From Porphyromonas somerae DSM 23386 (GTDB lineage: Bacteria > Bacteroidota > Bacteroidia > Bacteroidales > Porphyromonadaceae), in NCBI RefSeq assembly GCF_000372405.1, contig NZ_AQVC01000003.1, positions 1-44,310 on the forward strand: DNA of 44,310 bases, in the 5' to 3' direction. Numbering within the stretch: the stretch's first letter is position 1; every line of letters starts with the position of its first letter. Positions 23,835 to 32,211 of this stretch are shown in pieces. The notes beneath the pieces were generated by a model. It had not been told where the DNA came from. It did not search any database and was given only the letters and a program-made list of their open reading frames with translations. Both the position numbers and the translations under genes were made by a program.

Positions 23835-26615
23835 ATGCCGAAGAAACTAATTAGAATTTTCATAGCTCTCCTACTGCTCACCCCCATTTTTGCCAATGCG
23901 TCTGAGCCCGACGGGGATAAAGGGGGTGCCATTAAAGGTACCGTAGTAGACCGTAGCAATAAAGAGCCCCTTATCGGAGCCAAAGTAGTGGTTCAGGGGC
24001 AAACCAAAGGTGGCGTCACCGACCTCGACGGTCACTTTCAGATCGAAGGGGTTGAAGCGGGCGCAGTCACCCTCGTGATCAGTTATATTTCCTATAATAC
24101 CCTCAAAGTAGAGGAGCTCGTAATCCGACCCAATGAAATCACTACTATTGAGGTTGCTCTTGACGCCAGCACAGAGCAGCTACAAGAGTTTATCGTCACC
24201 GCCAAGGCCAATCGGGAGTCCGAAAACCTCCTTCTCCTTGAGCAAAAGCAATCGCTCCTCGCCGTGAAAGCCCTCGGTGCTATGGAGCTTTCGCGTAAAG
24301 GTATCAGCAATGCCGAGGCCGCCGTCGCTCAGATCTCAGGAGTCAGTAAGCAAGAAGGGGTGAAGAATGTATTTGTGCGTGGATTGGGCGACCGCTACAA
24401 TGCCACCTACCTCAATGGCTTCCCCATCCCCTCCGACGACCCAGAGTACAAGAATATTGCACTCGATATGTTTGAAACCGATATGATACAAAATATATCG
24501 GTGCAGAAAGCCTTTAGTGCCACCCACGGAGGTGATGTTGGAGGTGCCGTGATCGACATTTCCTCCAAAGAGTTATTCGGAGAAAAGCTACTAGATATCA
24601 GCCTCTCCGGCGGGGTCAATACCTCCGTGATGGGAAATACCTTCTACCGCCAAGATGGCACTAATTACTTTGGCATTTCCCGTACACAAGAGCCCGCCGA
24701 CGGCACCTATAGTGCCTTCACTAAGCTCCCTGCCGGCACCCCTTATCAGTTTCAAAATAAGCTACAGCCCAAGCCCTACAACCGCCCTATCGACCACGGA
24801 TTTGGACTCTCCGCCGGCAAGCTCTTCAACTTTAGTGAAAATGCCCTCTCACTCCTCCTAGTCGCCAATCACAGCATTGACCACTCACATACCGAGCAAC
24901 TCAATCGCACCCTAGCTCCTATTGGAGGCTTTTCAGTGGATCTAAAGGGACCCAACTCCGAGATCACCACTCGACAGATGGCACTCCTCAATGCCACTCT
25001 CGACCTGCGTAAAAAGCATCAGCTAGAGTACAACCTCCTCACCATCCACTCCAATAACCAGTACGTAGCTCAGCTAAAAGGTAATGATTACGTTGCCAAT
25101 GAAAATGATGGCCTCGTACGTATGTACCGCCAGCAAGCCAATGACAACCTCCTCATCGTCAACCAGCTAGATACCGATTGGAGTCTCACCGATAAGCTGC
25201 ACCTCAATCTCGGCACCTCGCTCAATCTGATGCGTGCCAAAGAGCCCGACCGTCGCCTCTTCTATCTCTCTGGCGAGGGCCAAGGCGACGATACCAAGTG
25301 GGTCACCATGGCGAGCAACACCAACCGCCGATTCTACTCCTCCCTCACCGAAAACGACTACAATGCCAAGGCGGCACTTGAGTGGAGCTTTAATAAGGAG
25401 AGCTACCTGCGGTTAGGCTACATTGGCCGGTACGTCGACCACCACTTCACCTCTCGAGAGTATAATCACGACCCTGTCTCAGGCAAGTCGGTTATGGAGA
25501 GCAATATCGACCAATTCGATTGGGATAGAGACTTCTACAATAGTCAGAACCTCCGCACCGAGGCCAATCCTAGCGGTTTTACCTTAGTGCAGGGCGAGGA
25601 GTTTTGGTATCATTCAGAGAAGCAGATACACGGGGCTTATCTCGAGGGAACCTTTCCGCTACTAGAGAAGCTAATGCTACAAGCCAGTCTCCGTGCCGAT
25701 TGGGTAGACCTCACCGTGAAATTCGGCCAAGCAGATAAGGAGAAGCAAGATAGCCAAATCCATAAATTCTACCTCCTCCCCTCCCTCAACCTTAAGTACG
25801 ACCTCACCGATAAGCAGGCACTCCGACTCAGTCTCTCCAAGAGCTACACACTCCCTCAGGTAAAGGAGATTTCCCTCTACCAGTACGTCAATATAGGTTA
25901 CGTAAGCATCGGTAACCCCGATATCAAGCCCTCCGACCTCTGGAATATCGACCTCAAGTGGGATTACTACCTCTCCCCTACAGAGATACTCACCGTCACC
26001 GGTTTTTATAAGCACCTCAAGAACCCCATGGCACGCGTCGACCGCTACATTAGCTCAGGGGCTCAAGAGTATGCCAATCCGGCGCCAAAGGTAGACCTCG
26101 CCGGTATCGAGCTCGAGTTCAAAAAGAACCTTTGGCAAAAGACTGCCCTTCTCTCTGCTTCCAAGCACTCTCTCGACTTAGGTCTCAGTGGCTCCTACAT
26201 CTGGTCCCATATTCCACTCGAGAATGTAGAGGAGACTAGCCGCAATGCCACCCTCGAAGGCTCCTCCCCTTGGCTACTCAATACCGACCTCACCTACGCC
26301 TATACCAAGGGATGGCGCCACTACACCCTCGCCATGGTGCTCAGCTACTTCAGCGACCGCATCCACACTTATGGCTCTAGAGGCATCACTCGTGGTGGAC
26401 TGCAATACGATATTATGGAGCAAGGGAGAGCCAACCTCAACCTCGTCGGCTCGGCCAAACTGAGCCACCAACTCTCCCTGAAGCTCAAAGCCAATAACCT
26501 ACTCAATAGCCCCTACACCCGAAAACAACAACCCAATGATGGCTCCGAAGCCCAAGTGGTGAGCGAGTATCGAAAGGGCGTTAGTTTTAGTGTGGGACTA
26601 TCCTACAACTTTTGA
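23835..26615 (+). CDS. TonB-dependent receptor paired with a surface lipoprotein
   Basis: A 926-residue receptor. The frame is open from a GTG at 23775, but the ATG at 23835 (MPKKLIRIF) gives a normal signal peptide ending FANA. Next comes a carboxypeptidase-regulatory-like domain (GTVVDRSNKEPLIGAKVVV), then a plug containing ISGVSKQEGVKNVFVRGLGD and YLNGFPIPSDDPEYKNIALD, and a large barrel ending SVGLSYNF with terminal Phe. The GLGDRYNxxxLNGxPxPS pattern is shared with a proteobacterial and Bacteroidota receptor group whose ligands are mostly unknown. The lipoprotein gene 46 bp downstream is probably co-transcribed and may help capture the ligand. Upstream lies a strong terminator, so the pair has its own promoter; a good -7 match was not found. 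Confidence 0.88.
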   Translation: MPKKLIRIFIALLLLTPIFANASEPDGDKGGAIKGTVVDRSNKEPLIGAKVVVQGQTKGGVTDLDGHFQIEGVEAGAVTLVISYISYNTLKVEELVIRPNEITTIEVALDASTEQLQEFIVTAKANRESENLLLLEQKQSLLAVKALGAMELSRKGISNAEAAVAQISGVSKQEGVKNVFVRGLGDRYNATYLNGFPIPSDDPEYKNIALDMFETDMIQNISVQKAFSATHGGDVGGAVIDISSKELFGEKLLDISLSGGVNTSVMGNTFYRQDGTNYFGISRTQEPADGTYSAFTKLPAGTPYQFQNKLQPKPYNRPIDHGFGLSAGKLFNFSENALSLLLVANHSIDHSHTEQLNRTLAPIGGFSVDLKGPNSEITTRQMALLNATLDLRKKHQLEYNLLTIHSNNQYVAQLKGNDYVANENDGLVRMYRQQANDNLLIVNQLDTDWSLTDKLHLNLGTSLNLMRAKEPDRRLFYLSGEGQGDDTKWVTMASNTNRRFYSSLTENDYNAKAALEWSFNKESYLRLGYIGRYVDHHFTSREYNHDPVSGKSVMESNIDQFDWDRDFYNSQNLRTEANPSGFTLVQGEEFWYHSEKQIHGAYLEGTFPLLEKLMLQASLRADWVDLTVKFGQADKEKQDSQIHKFYLLPSLNLKYDLTDKQALRLSLSKSYTLPQVKEISLYQYVNIGYVSIGNPDIKPSDLWNIDLKWDYYLSPTEILTVTGFYKHLKNPMARVDRYISSGAQEYANPAPKVDLAGIELEFKKNLWQKTALLSASKHSLDLGLSGSYIWSHIPLENVEETSRNATLEGSSPWLLNTDLTYAYTKGWRHYTLAMVLSYFSDRIHTYGSRGITRGGLQYDIMEQGRANLNLVGSAKLSHQLSLKLKANNLLNSPYTRKQQPNDGSEAQVVSEYRKGVSFSVGLSYNF

Positions 26616-26661
26616 ATGAATCAAGATTACATAACTATCAAGTAAAAAGAAAAAAGTAATT

Positions 26662-27843
26662 ATGAAGATCAATTTGAAGACCTTACTCTTGGCTGCCATC
26701 ATGCTGTCAGTAGCACTAGTTGCATGCGATGGCGACGAGCCAACGCCAACCCCAACCCCAACTCCAAAGCCCGACCCCACTCCCGAGGTGCAAGTGAAGC
26801 CACTCAAAGGGGATATTACCAACGCAATGGTACTCGATGCTCAAAGCTATATCCTTTCTGGCACCGTAAGAGTAAAGGCTGGGGCTAGCCTCACCATTCC
26901 TGCCGGTACAGTGATCAAGGCGGAGAAGGGCTTTGACCAGTATATTCTCGTGGAGCAAGGCGGTAAGATCTATATCAATGGTACCGCTGAGAAGCCAGTT
27001 GTGATGACCGCCAATAGCGATAAGGCCGACTCAGGCTACTGGGGTGGTCTCATCATCAATGGCTACGCCCCCATCACCAATGGTGGTACCAATAAGACCG
27101 AGATCGACCCTTCCAAGCCTTACGGTGGCGATAAGGCCGATGACAATTCAGGCGTCATCACCTACCTTATCCTCGACTATACCGGAGCCAAAAACGATGC
27201 CAATACCGAGCACAATGGTCTTACCCTCAATGCCGTAGGTAATGGCACCAAGATCGACAATGTACTTGTGCGTGAGAGTGCCGATGATGCCATCGAGTTC
27301 TTTGGTGGTACGGTCAATGTTACCAACTTCATCTCGGTCAATGCCGATGACGATATGTTCGACTTCACCGAGGGTTACAGCGGTACCCTCCAAAATGCCT
27401 ACGGTCTATGGAGCGAAAACCACTCCAGTACTGAGAAGGATCCACGTGGTATAGAGGCCGATGGTAATCACGATGGCAATTCCCCTGAGGGCACCCCACA
27501 GTCCAACTTCACCGTGAAGGATGTTACCTTTGTGTTCAATGCCAAGCCCTCTACAGATGCTACCCTTATGTGCGACGATGTGATCAAGATACGCCGTGGT
27601 GCCATCGCTACTATCCAAAATGCCCTGATTAAGGGACAAGGACAGGTAAAAAATGTCCTTGACTTCACGGATAAAAAGGGTGGTGCCGACCCCCGCACCA
27701 AGGTGGAGTACACCTCCCTACTTACCACAGCCCCTGCTGATGCAGAGGTGAAGGGAACGCTCAACGACGGAAATATCCAGAAGAAGGAAGGCCTCACTGG
27801 TGCCGATACCACCAAGCTGGCGTGGACAAAGCTCAAGTTCTAA
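26662..27843 (+). CDS. Surface lipoprotein with parallel beta-helix-like repeats
   Basis: A 393-residue lipoprotein. The signal peptide ends in the lipobox ALVAC (C22), followed by acidic DGDE, a feature associated with surface export of Bacteroidota lipoproteins, and a Pro-Thr linker (TPTPTPTPKPDPTP). The rest has regularly spaced short strands and turns: SGTVRVKAGASLTIPAGTVI, GGKIYINGTAEKPVVMTAN and YWGGLIINGYAP, suggesting a right-handed beta-helix. Position behind a TonB receptor suggests that it binds or presents the receptor's ligand. I do not recognise a catalytic motif. The linker is encoded by near-perfect CCAACC-type repeats, which could vary in length. Confidence 0.75.
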   Translation: MKINLKTLLLAAIMLSVALVACDGDEPTPTPTPTPKPDPTPEVQVKPLKGDITNAMVLDAQSYILSGTVRVKAGASLTIPAGTVIKAEKGFDQYILVEQGGKIYINGTAEKPVVMTANSDKADSGYWGGLIINGYAPITNGGTNKTEIDPSKPYGGDKADDNSGVITYLILDYTGAKNDANTEHNGLTLNAVGNGTKIDNVLVRESADDAIEFFGGTVNVTNFISVNADDDMFDFTEGYSGTLQNAYGLWSENHSSTEKDPRGIEADGNHDGNSPEGTPQSNFTVKDVTFVFNAKPSTDATLMCDDVIKIRRGAIATIQNALIKGQGQVKNVLDFTDKKGGADPRTKVEYTSLLTTAPADAEVKGTLNDGNIQKKEGLTGADTTKLAWTKLKF

Positions 27844-27940
27844 TCCCTCCCCACCTCACCCCATAACCTATGGAGGTAACAACCATAATAACAACTAAAA
27901 ATAGAGCTTTTACAATTCCATTAGTTTTCTAGGAACGGGT

Positions 27941-27980
27941 GTACGCTCACCGCTGAGAGGCAGTGGGCGTACCTTTTTTA
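27941..27980 (+). terminator. Intrinsic terminator of the receptor/lipoprotein operon
   Basis: GTACGCTCACCGC (27941-27953) pairs with GCAGTGGGCGTAC (27960-27972), 13 positions with one mismatch and one G-U, loop TGAGAG, then TTTTTT (27974-27979). Confidence 0.8.
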
Positions 27981-28024
27981 TCCTACCCTCCCCACCTTCT
28001 CCGCAGAGGGTAATACCTTGGAAG

Positions 28025-28068
28025 TAAAGAAAAAGGGAGCTGTGCAGGTATCTCTCCTGTACAGCTCC
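28025..28068 (-). terminator. Intrinsic terminator of the five-gene minus-strand operon
   Basis: GGAGCTGTGCAGG (28036-28048) and CCTGTACAGCTCC (28056-28068) pair over 13 bp with one wobble. Read on the minus strand, the stem is followed by CCTTTTTCTTT. It lies about 30 bases behind the stop of the last lipoprotein gene and faces the terminator of the plus-strand operon. Confidence 0.75.
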
Positions 28069-28095
28069 TCTGTAGTTAAAGTATTTGGGGAAGGG

Positions 28096-29136
28096 TTACT
28101 TCACGGTTACGGTGATTTGGCCAGTGTAATCGGTATTCTTCTTGAAGGTTACCTTCACGGTGCCTGTTCCCTTGATGCCACTTGGTTTCCATCCGTCGAA
28201 GCCGACATTGATGAGGTTTTGCTCATTGCCATTAGCATCCTTCACCTTTGGGATCTCGAGCTCAAAGTCGTCTTGTTCTAGTCCTTCGATGTCGAGCTTT
28301 TGGTTATTGGCATCAACGAAGACAATGGTAACCCACTTTGCTGAGTCCCATTCGCTGAAATTGAGCTCTGTAATCAGCTCATCATCGTACTCAAATGCAA
28401 TCTTTGCTCCGGCTGGGACCTCGAATTTTGTTTCGATCACCTCCACTTCGCACTCCACTGCTTCAGCCCCTTCGAGCTCGGCCTTGACCTTGCACTTACC
28501 TAGGTTCATGCCATCTACCTTACCGTTGATGGAAACAAGCGCACGTACTTCTTCTCCTTGGCCCTCTACCATTACTTTGCCTCCGGAGTAGGTGACTTTG
28601 GCCTGTATGCCCTCGGGTAGCTCGTTATTGCCGATAGCGGTGACAATCGCCTTGACCTGTATGGACTTGCCCTTCTCTACAGTATAAGATGCTGGCTCAA
28701 ATTGGAGCTTGTAGATGATGTTTTTATCATCGCCCTTACCTGGTTGATCCCCACTGCCTGGCTTACTAGGATCGGGGGTTGGCGTTGGTGCTGGTGCCTC
28801 CTTAGGGGTTACCTTTACCTTGCAAGTGGCAGAGTTGCCATTAGCTAGCTTGGCGGTGATGGTCGCCTCTCCAGCCTTGATCGCCTTTACTAGCCCCTTT
28901 GTCACGGTGGCTACTTGGCTGTCGGAGCTCTCCCAGGTAACCTCCTCCTTGGCTTCCTGTGGGGTGAGGATAGCAGAGAGCAGTAGGGTGGTCCCCTCCT
29001 TCAGCTCAGCGGTGGCTTTGCTCAGCTTGATGGTTGTCTTTACGGTAGGGGTGTCATCGGGCTTTTCTTTGCAGGCTCCGAATGCTAGCATGGTGAGCAG
29101 TATCCCTAATGGGAGTAATAAGCTTTTTAGTTTCAT
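28096..29136 (-). CDS. Lipoprotein with bacterial Ig-like (BIG2-type) domain
   Basis: A 346-residue lipoprotein, last gene of the five-gene operon. The signal peptide ends in the lipobox AFGAC (C22). Residues 35-112 form a BIG2-type Ig-like domain (KLSKATAELKEGTTLLLSA, VTWESSDSQVATVTKGLVKA, GEATITAKLANGNSATCKV). A Pro-rich linker follows (APTPTPDPSKPGSGDQPGKG), then further beta-rich sequence (EPASYTVEKGKSIQVKAIV) to the end. No enzyme motif is visible. Such domains usually mediate binding or spacing at the cell surface. It lies 37 bp behind the DUF4876-type gene and shares the Ig-like module with that protein's C-terminus. Function inferred only from the operon. Confidence 0.75.
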   Translation of the reverse strand: MKLKSLLLPLGILLTMLAFGACKEKPDDTPTVKTTIKLSKATAELKEGTTLLLSAILTPQEAKEEVTWESSDSQVATVTKGLVKAIKAGEATITAKLANGNSATCKVKVTPKEAPAPTPTPDPSKPGSGDQPGKGDDKNIIYKLQFEPASYTVEKGKSIQVKAIVTAIGNNELPEGIQAKVTYSGGKVMVEGQGEEVRALVSINGKVDGMNLGKCKVKAELEGAEAVECEVEVIETKFEVPAGAKIAFEYDDELITELNFSEWDSAKWVTIVFVDANNQKLDIEGLEQDDFELEIPKVKDANGNEQNLINVGFDGWKPSGIKGTGTVKVTFKKNTDYTGQITVTVK

Positions 29137-29173
29137 AAGTCTTAATCTTTTTGTTTTGTTGATATAATGTTTG

Positions 29174-30565
29174 TTAGTTCTCTTTTACTGTCACGGTACA
29201 ATGGTCGTTGGCACCATTGGGGAGGGTGGCGATGATTTCGGTCTCTCCCACCGCTACTGGAGTTACTCGTCCCTTGTCATCAACCGTGGCAATTGTTTCA
29301 TCGAGCGAGCTCCATTGTGCCTTGCGGTTTTTGGATCGGCGTGGCCGTACCTCCCACTTGAGCTGATAGGGCTCCTGCCCTAGGGTGAGGGTGATGCTCT
29401 TGGTCTTTAGGGTGATGTTGGGGAATAGGAGTGGTTCGGGCTTCTCGGTCAGAAGTGATGCAGGTTGCTTCTCGAAGTCGATGGTGGAATTATCATTATC
29501 CACAAAACCCTCGCCATCGTGGCGGCGGTGGAGGGCGTAGCCGTAGTAGGAGGACTTGGGGTCATTGTCACTCTGCCGTACGCTGGTGTAGCCTCCGTCG
29601 ATGCTATCGGCCAGTCGCTGTCGCTTATAATCCTTTTGGTCGCAGATGGTCACTGCATCGATGATCCAGTCATTGGGTACTCGGATGGCGTGTGCATCGC
29701 CCTTTTGGTGTGCCTTGTGGTAGGGGAGCTCCTGTGAGTGCATGGGGCTGGGGTGCCCTGTCTCATAATCCCACCAGTACTTTTGCTGGTCTAGCTCCTC
29801 GGGTGCTGCCCCTAGCTTTAGGAGTAGGATGGAGCGATTGGTAGGAATGCCAAAGGGGGCACTGCTGAGGAACTCTTGATCCAGGTAGCCAAAGGAACCG
29901 AAGAGGGGGATCATATTGGGGACACTATTTTCATCCACCAACTGGTACTTGTAGAGGATTTGCTGTGGGGAGAGCCACTCAAAGTCGGCCCCCTCGAGGT
30001 TGCATGCTTTGCGCGAGCTCTGCTTGGCGTACTTCACGCCGTTGCCGAGGTCAATATTAGTGCCAAAGGTTCCGTCGCCATTGTCGTAGCTGAGGGAGCA
30101 TTGAAACTTGTATCGCTCGTATAGCTCCTCTACATTTAAGGTGTGATTGATCGCTACCGAGGTGAGGGTCTTGTACTCTCCTGGCTTGATAGGATAATCT
30201 TGGCCACTACCGGGGAACATGCAGAGGTTATCTACCGCCACGTGGGTAGAGGCAAAGTTTTCATCGCCCTTGAGGTCGATGGCTACGTCGTTTTGGAAGG
30301 CGGAGCGTGCCAGGCAAAGACCATCGAGGTAGAGGGTCTTATTGGTGGGATTGTAGATACGTATATAGGTATCGTGGCTGTAGGAGGTCCAGCCCTTTAA
30401 TCCACTTGGCCACACGACTTCGTCCTCGGTGCCGATGTAGAAGACCTCCTGAATGATCAGGTTTTTCTCTTTCATGGCGATCTCCTCCTTCTTGAGCCCT
30501 AAGCAACTGGTGAGTAGGACTGCTATGAGGAAGGGGAGGGTGAAATGAGTTATTCGCTTATTCAT
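29174..30565 (-). CDS. DUF4876-type lipoprotein with C-terminal Ig-like domain
   Basis: A 463-residue lipoprotein. The frame extends to an ATG at 30628 overlapping the upstream gene, but MNKRITHFTLP at 30565 gives a proper signal peptide with lipobox LTSC. The main part opens with IIQEVFYIGTED, then TYIRIYNPTNKTLYLDGLCL and PGSGQDYPIKPGEYKTL, which fit DUF4876, a Bacteroidota family of unknown role whose first part resembles lamin-tail-like surface domains. The last 80 residues (TLKTKSITLTLGQEPYQLKW, IATVDDKGRVTPVAVGETEI) form a BIG2-like domain. Fourth in the operon, with 50 bp to the gene upstream and 37 bp to the one downstream. Confidence 0.75.
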   Translation of the reverse strand: MNKRITHFTLPFLIAVLLTSCLGLKKEEIAMKEKNLIIQEVFYIGTEDEVVWPSGLKGWTSYSHDTYIRIYNPTNKTLYLDGLCLARSAFQNDVAIDLKGDENFASTHVAVDNLCMFPGSGQDYPIKPGEYKTLTSVAINHTLNVEELYERYKFQCSLSYDNGDGTFGTNIDLGNGVKYAKQSSRKACNLEGADFEWLSPQQILYKYQLVDENSVPNMIPLFGSFGYLDQEFLSSAPFGIPTNRSILLLKLGAAPEELDQQKYWWDYETGHPSPMHSQELPYHKAHQKGDAHAIRVPNDWIIDAVTICDQKDYKRQRLADSIDGGYTSVRQSDNDPKSSYYGYALHRRHDGEGFVDNDNSTIDFEKQPASLLTEKPEPLLFPNITLKTKSITLTLGQEPYQLKWEVRPRRSKNRKAQWSSLDETIATVDDKGRVTPVAVGETEIIATLPNGANDHCTVTVKEN

Positions 30566-30615
30566 AGATGCTAATCTTTTTTGCTTTCTGATAAAATAGT
30601 ACTTAAAGGGGGGGG

Positions 30616-32184
30616 TTATAGGAACCATGCTCCATACCCATTGCCACCAGTGCCGGCAGCGCCGTGTGTCTTGAGGTTGGCAACCGCTTGGAAGGCCTCT
30701 GCTGGGGTAAGGCCTATCTCTCTCCCTAGGTGTAGGTAGTAGGGCTCTTGCTCATTGGTATTGGCAGGGTCGCTATCGAAGCCCGAGGTGTAGACCTTGA
30801 TCGGGATATTGAAGCGGACCACCTCTTGCCAGCCCGATGCCTCCATCTTGGGGTTGTCGAACTCTTGGCAGATGTACCCTGTGCGTGGGGGCTTATTATT
30901 GATTGAGTAGCTTTCGTCACGGCTAGGGAGCACCAATTTGCGTCCCTTCTCGCACTTCATCACCCTCACTGCCAAGTAAAACTGTGGTAGCAGGTTGGTG
31001 GAGCCACCGATACGGGTATACTCTTCGGCAGGGAGGAGCTGGGGCTTGCCATTTTCGTCGAGGATCTCTTTGCCCTCGTTGTCGGTCTTGTGTCGTGGTG
31101 CGAGGAGGAGTGGCCACTTCCTTTGGTCTACCGCCTCATCGTGCTTGTAGGCATTGTGTAGCAATCCATCGAAGTCTTCGATCATTGGTTCTCTATCATC
31201 GAGTACCTTTTCGATGCCTCCGCGGTAGTCGAATTCGAGGTGTCCCTTTAGTCCCACATTGTCTTGGTCCTGTGGGCAAGAGGCTAGGAAGTACTCGCTG
31301 CGGAGCGTAGGGGGGAGTAGGCGGATATTGTAGAGGGTGCGAACCCCATCGGCCATATCATCCTGAGTCCAGGTATCTCGATAGGTGTAGCGGAATACTG
31401 TACGCGATACCTCTCTCCGCTCCTCAAAGGTCTTGCGGTTTTGGAAATACTCCGAGGGGATAGGCTTCTCATTCTTATAGGCCTCCATATTGAGTGGCAT
31501 CGGCTTGTAATTTTGGTTTCTATAATTTTCATCGCTCACTCCATTGCGGAAGCGTACGTCCATTACGTCGTAGGGCTGTCCCTTATCATCTAGGTCGCTG
31601 ATGGAGAAAAAGATCTGATATTGGTCGGAGTGCTCGTAGATATTGTCGTTGATGAGCTTGCCATCCTTATTATAGAAGTAGAAGCAAAGGCCCCAGAGGC
31701 GCTTTTGCCCACCCACTACACGGAGGTAATCGGGACCAACGCCTTGCTTCTCTTGGAGCTCTTTATTGGCTGTAGCCTCGAGAAAGGTGGCGGTGGAGCG
31801 TCTATCGACCTCTACGGTGATTCCAGAGGTGGTGTTGCGAATCACTGCAAATTGCTCTTGCTTCCAAGGGGCATTGGGGTAGACGTAGTTGCCGTGTAGC
31901 TTGCCCTGTCCGTGGTCGTGCCCCTCCTTGATCATCACTAGGCAGGTGGCCCAATTATCGAGGGCACCACCTTCATCGAGGTTAGGGCCTGGCTGCCGAT
32001 TTTTATCAATCAGTAGGCGGGTGGTCTCATTGAAGTAGACATCGGCCTCGGTGGTAGGTACCTTGGAGATGAGCAAGGGGTTGCGGTCCTCAGGTACTGA
32101 GACATCAAAGAATACAAACTTCTGGCACCCAGATAGAAGAAGTGCTGCTAGAAGTGTGGTGAGTAGGATTGCTTTATATTTCAT
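30616..32184 (-). CDS. Lipoprotein with HDHG-type motif, paralogue of the next gene upstream
   Basis: A 522-residue lipoprotein, third in the operon. The signal peptide ends in the lipobox LLSGC (C20). A striking histidine motif HDHGQGKLHG occurs at 89-98. I do not recognise a named family. It shares ordered motifs with the 470-residue protein: FRYTYRDT (264-271), VGLKGHLEF (310-318), QFYLAVRV (401-408) and VRFNIPIKV (456-464), matching YEYRDT, LGFKGILNF, QFQMGIRI and ISFPIPFRV there, so the two look like diverged paralogues. The operon context suggests ligand capture for the TonB receptor; metal binding through the His motif is inference. The C-terminus is Gly-rich (AAGTGGNGYG). Confidence 0.65.
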   Translation of the reverse strand: MKYKAILLTTLLAALLLSGCQKFVFFDVSVPEDRNPLLISKVPTTEADVYFNETTRLLIDKNRQPGPNLDEGGALDNWATCLVMIKEGHDHGQGKLHGNYVYPNAPWKQEQFAVIRNTTSGITVEVDRRSTATFLEATANKELQEKQGVGPDYLRVVGGQKRLWGLCFYFYNKDGKLINDNIYEHSDQYQIFFSISDLDDKGQPYDVMDVRFRNGVSDENYRNQNYKPMPLNMEAYKNEKPIPSEYFQNRKTFEERREVSRTVFRYTYRDTWTQDDMADGVRTLYNIRLLPPTLRSEYFLASCPQDQDNVGLKGHLEFDYRGGIEKVLDDREPMIEDFDGLLHNAYKHDEAVDQRKWPLLLAPRHKTDNEGKEILDENGKPQLLPAEEYTRIGGSTNLLPQFYLAVRVMKCEKGRKLVLPSRDESYSINNKPPRTGYICQEFDNPKMEASGWQEVVRFNIPIKVYTSGFDSDPANTNEQEPYYLHLGREIGLTPAEAFQAVANLKTHGAAGTGGNGYGAWFL

Positions 32185-32211
32185 AGAGTTATTGATCTGC
32201 TCAAAAGGTGA

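Noticed and set aside
30566-30628. Upstream extension of the DUF4876-type gene
   Set aside because: It overlaps the preceding gene and places 21 residues before a complete lipoprotein signal peptide.
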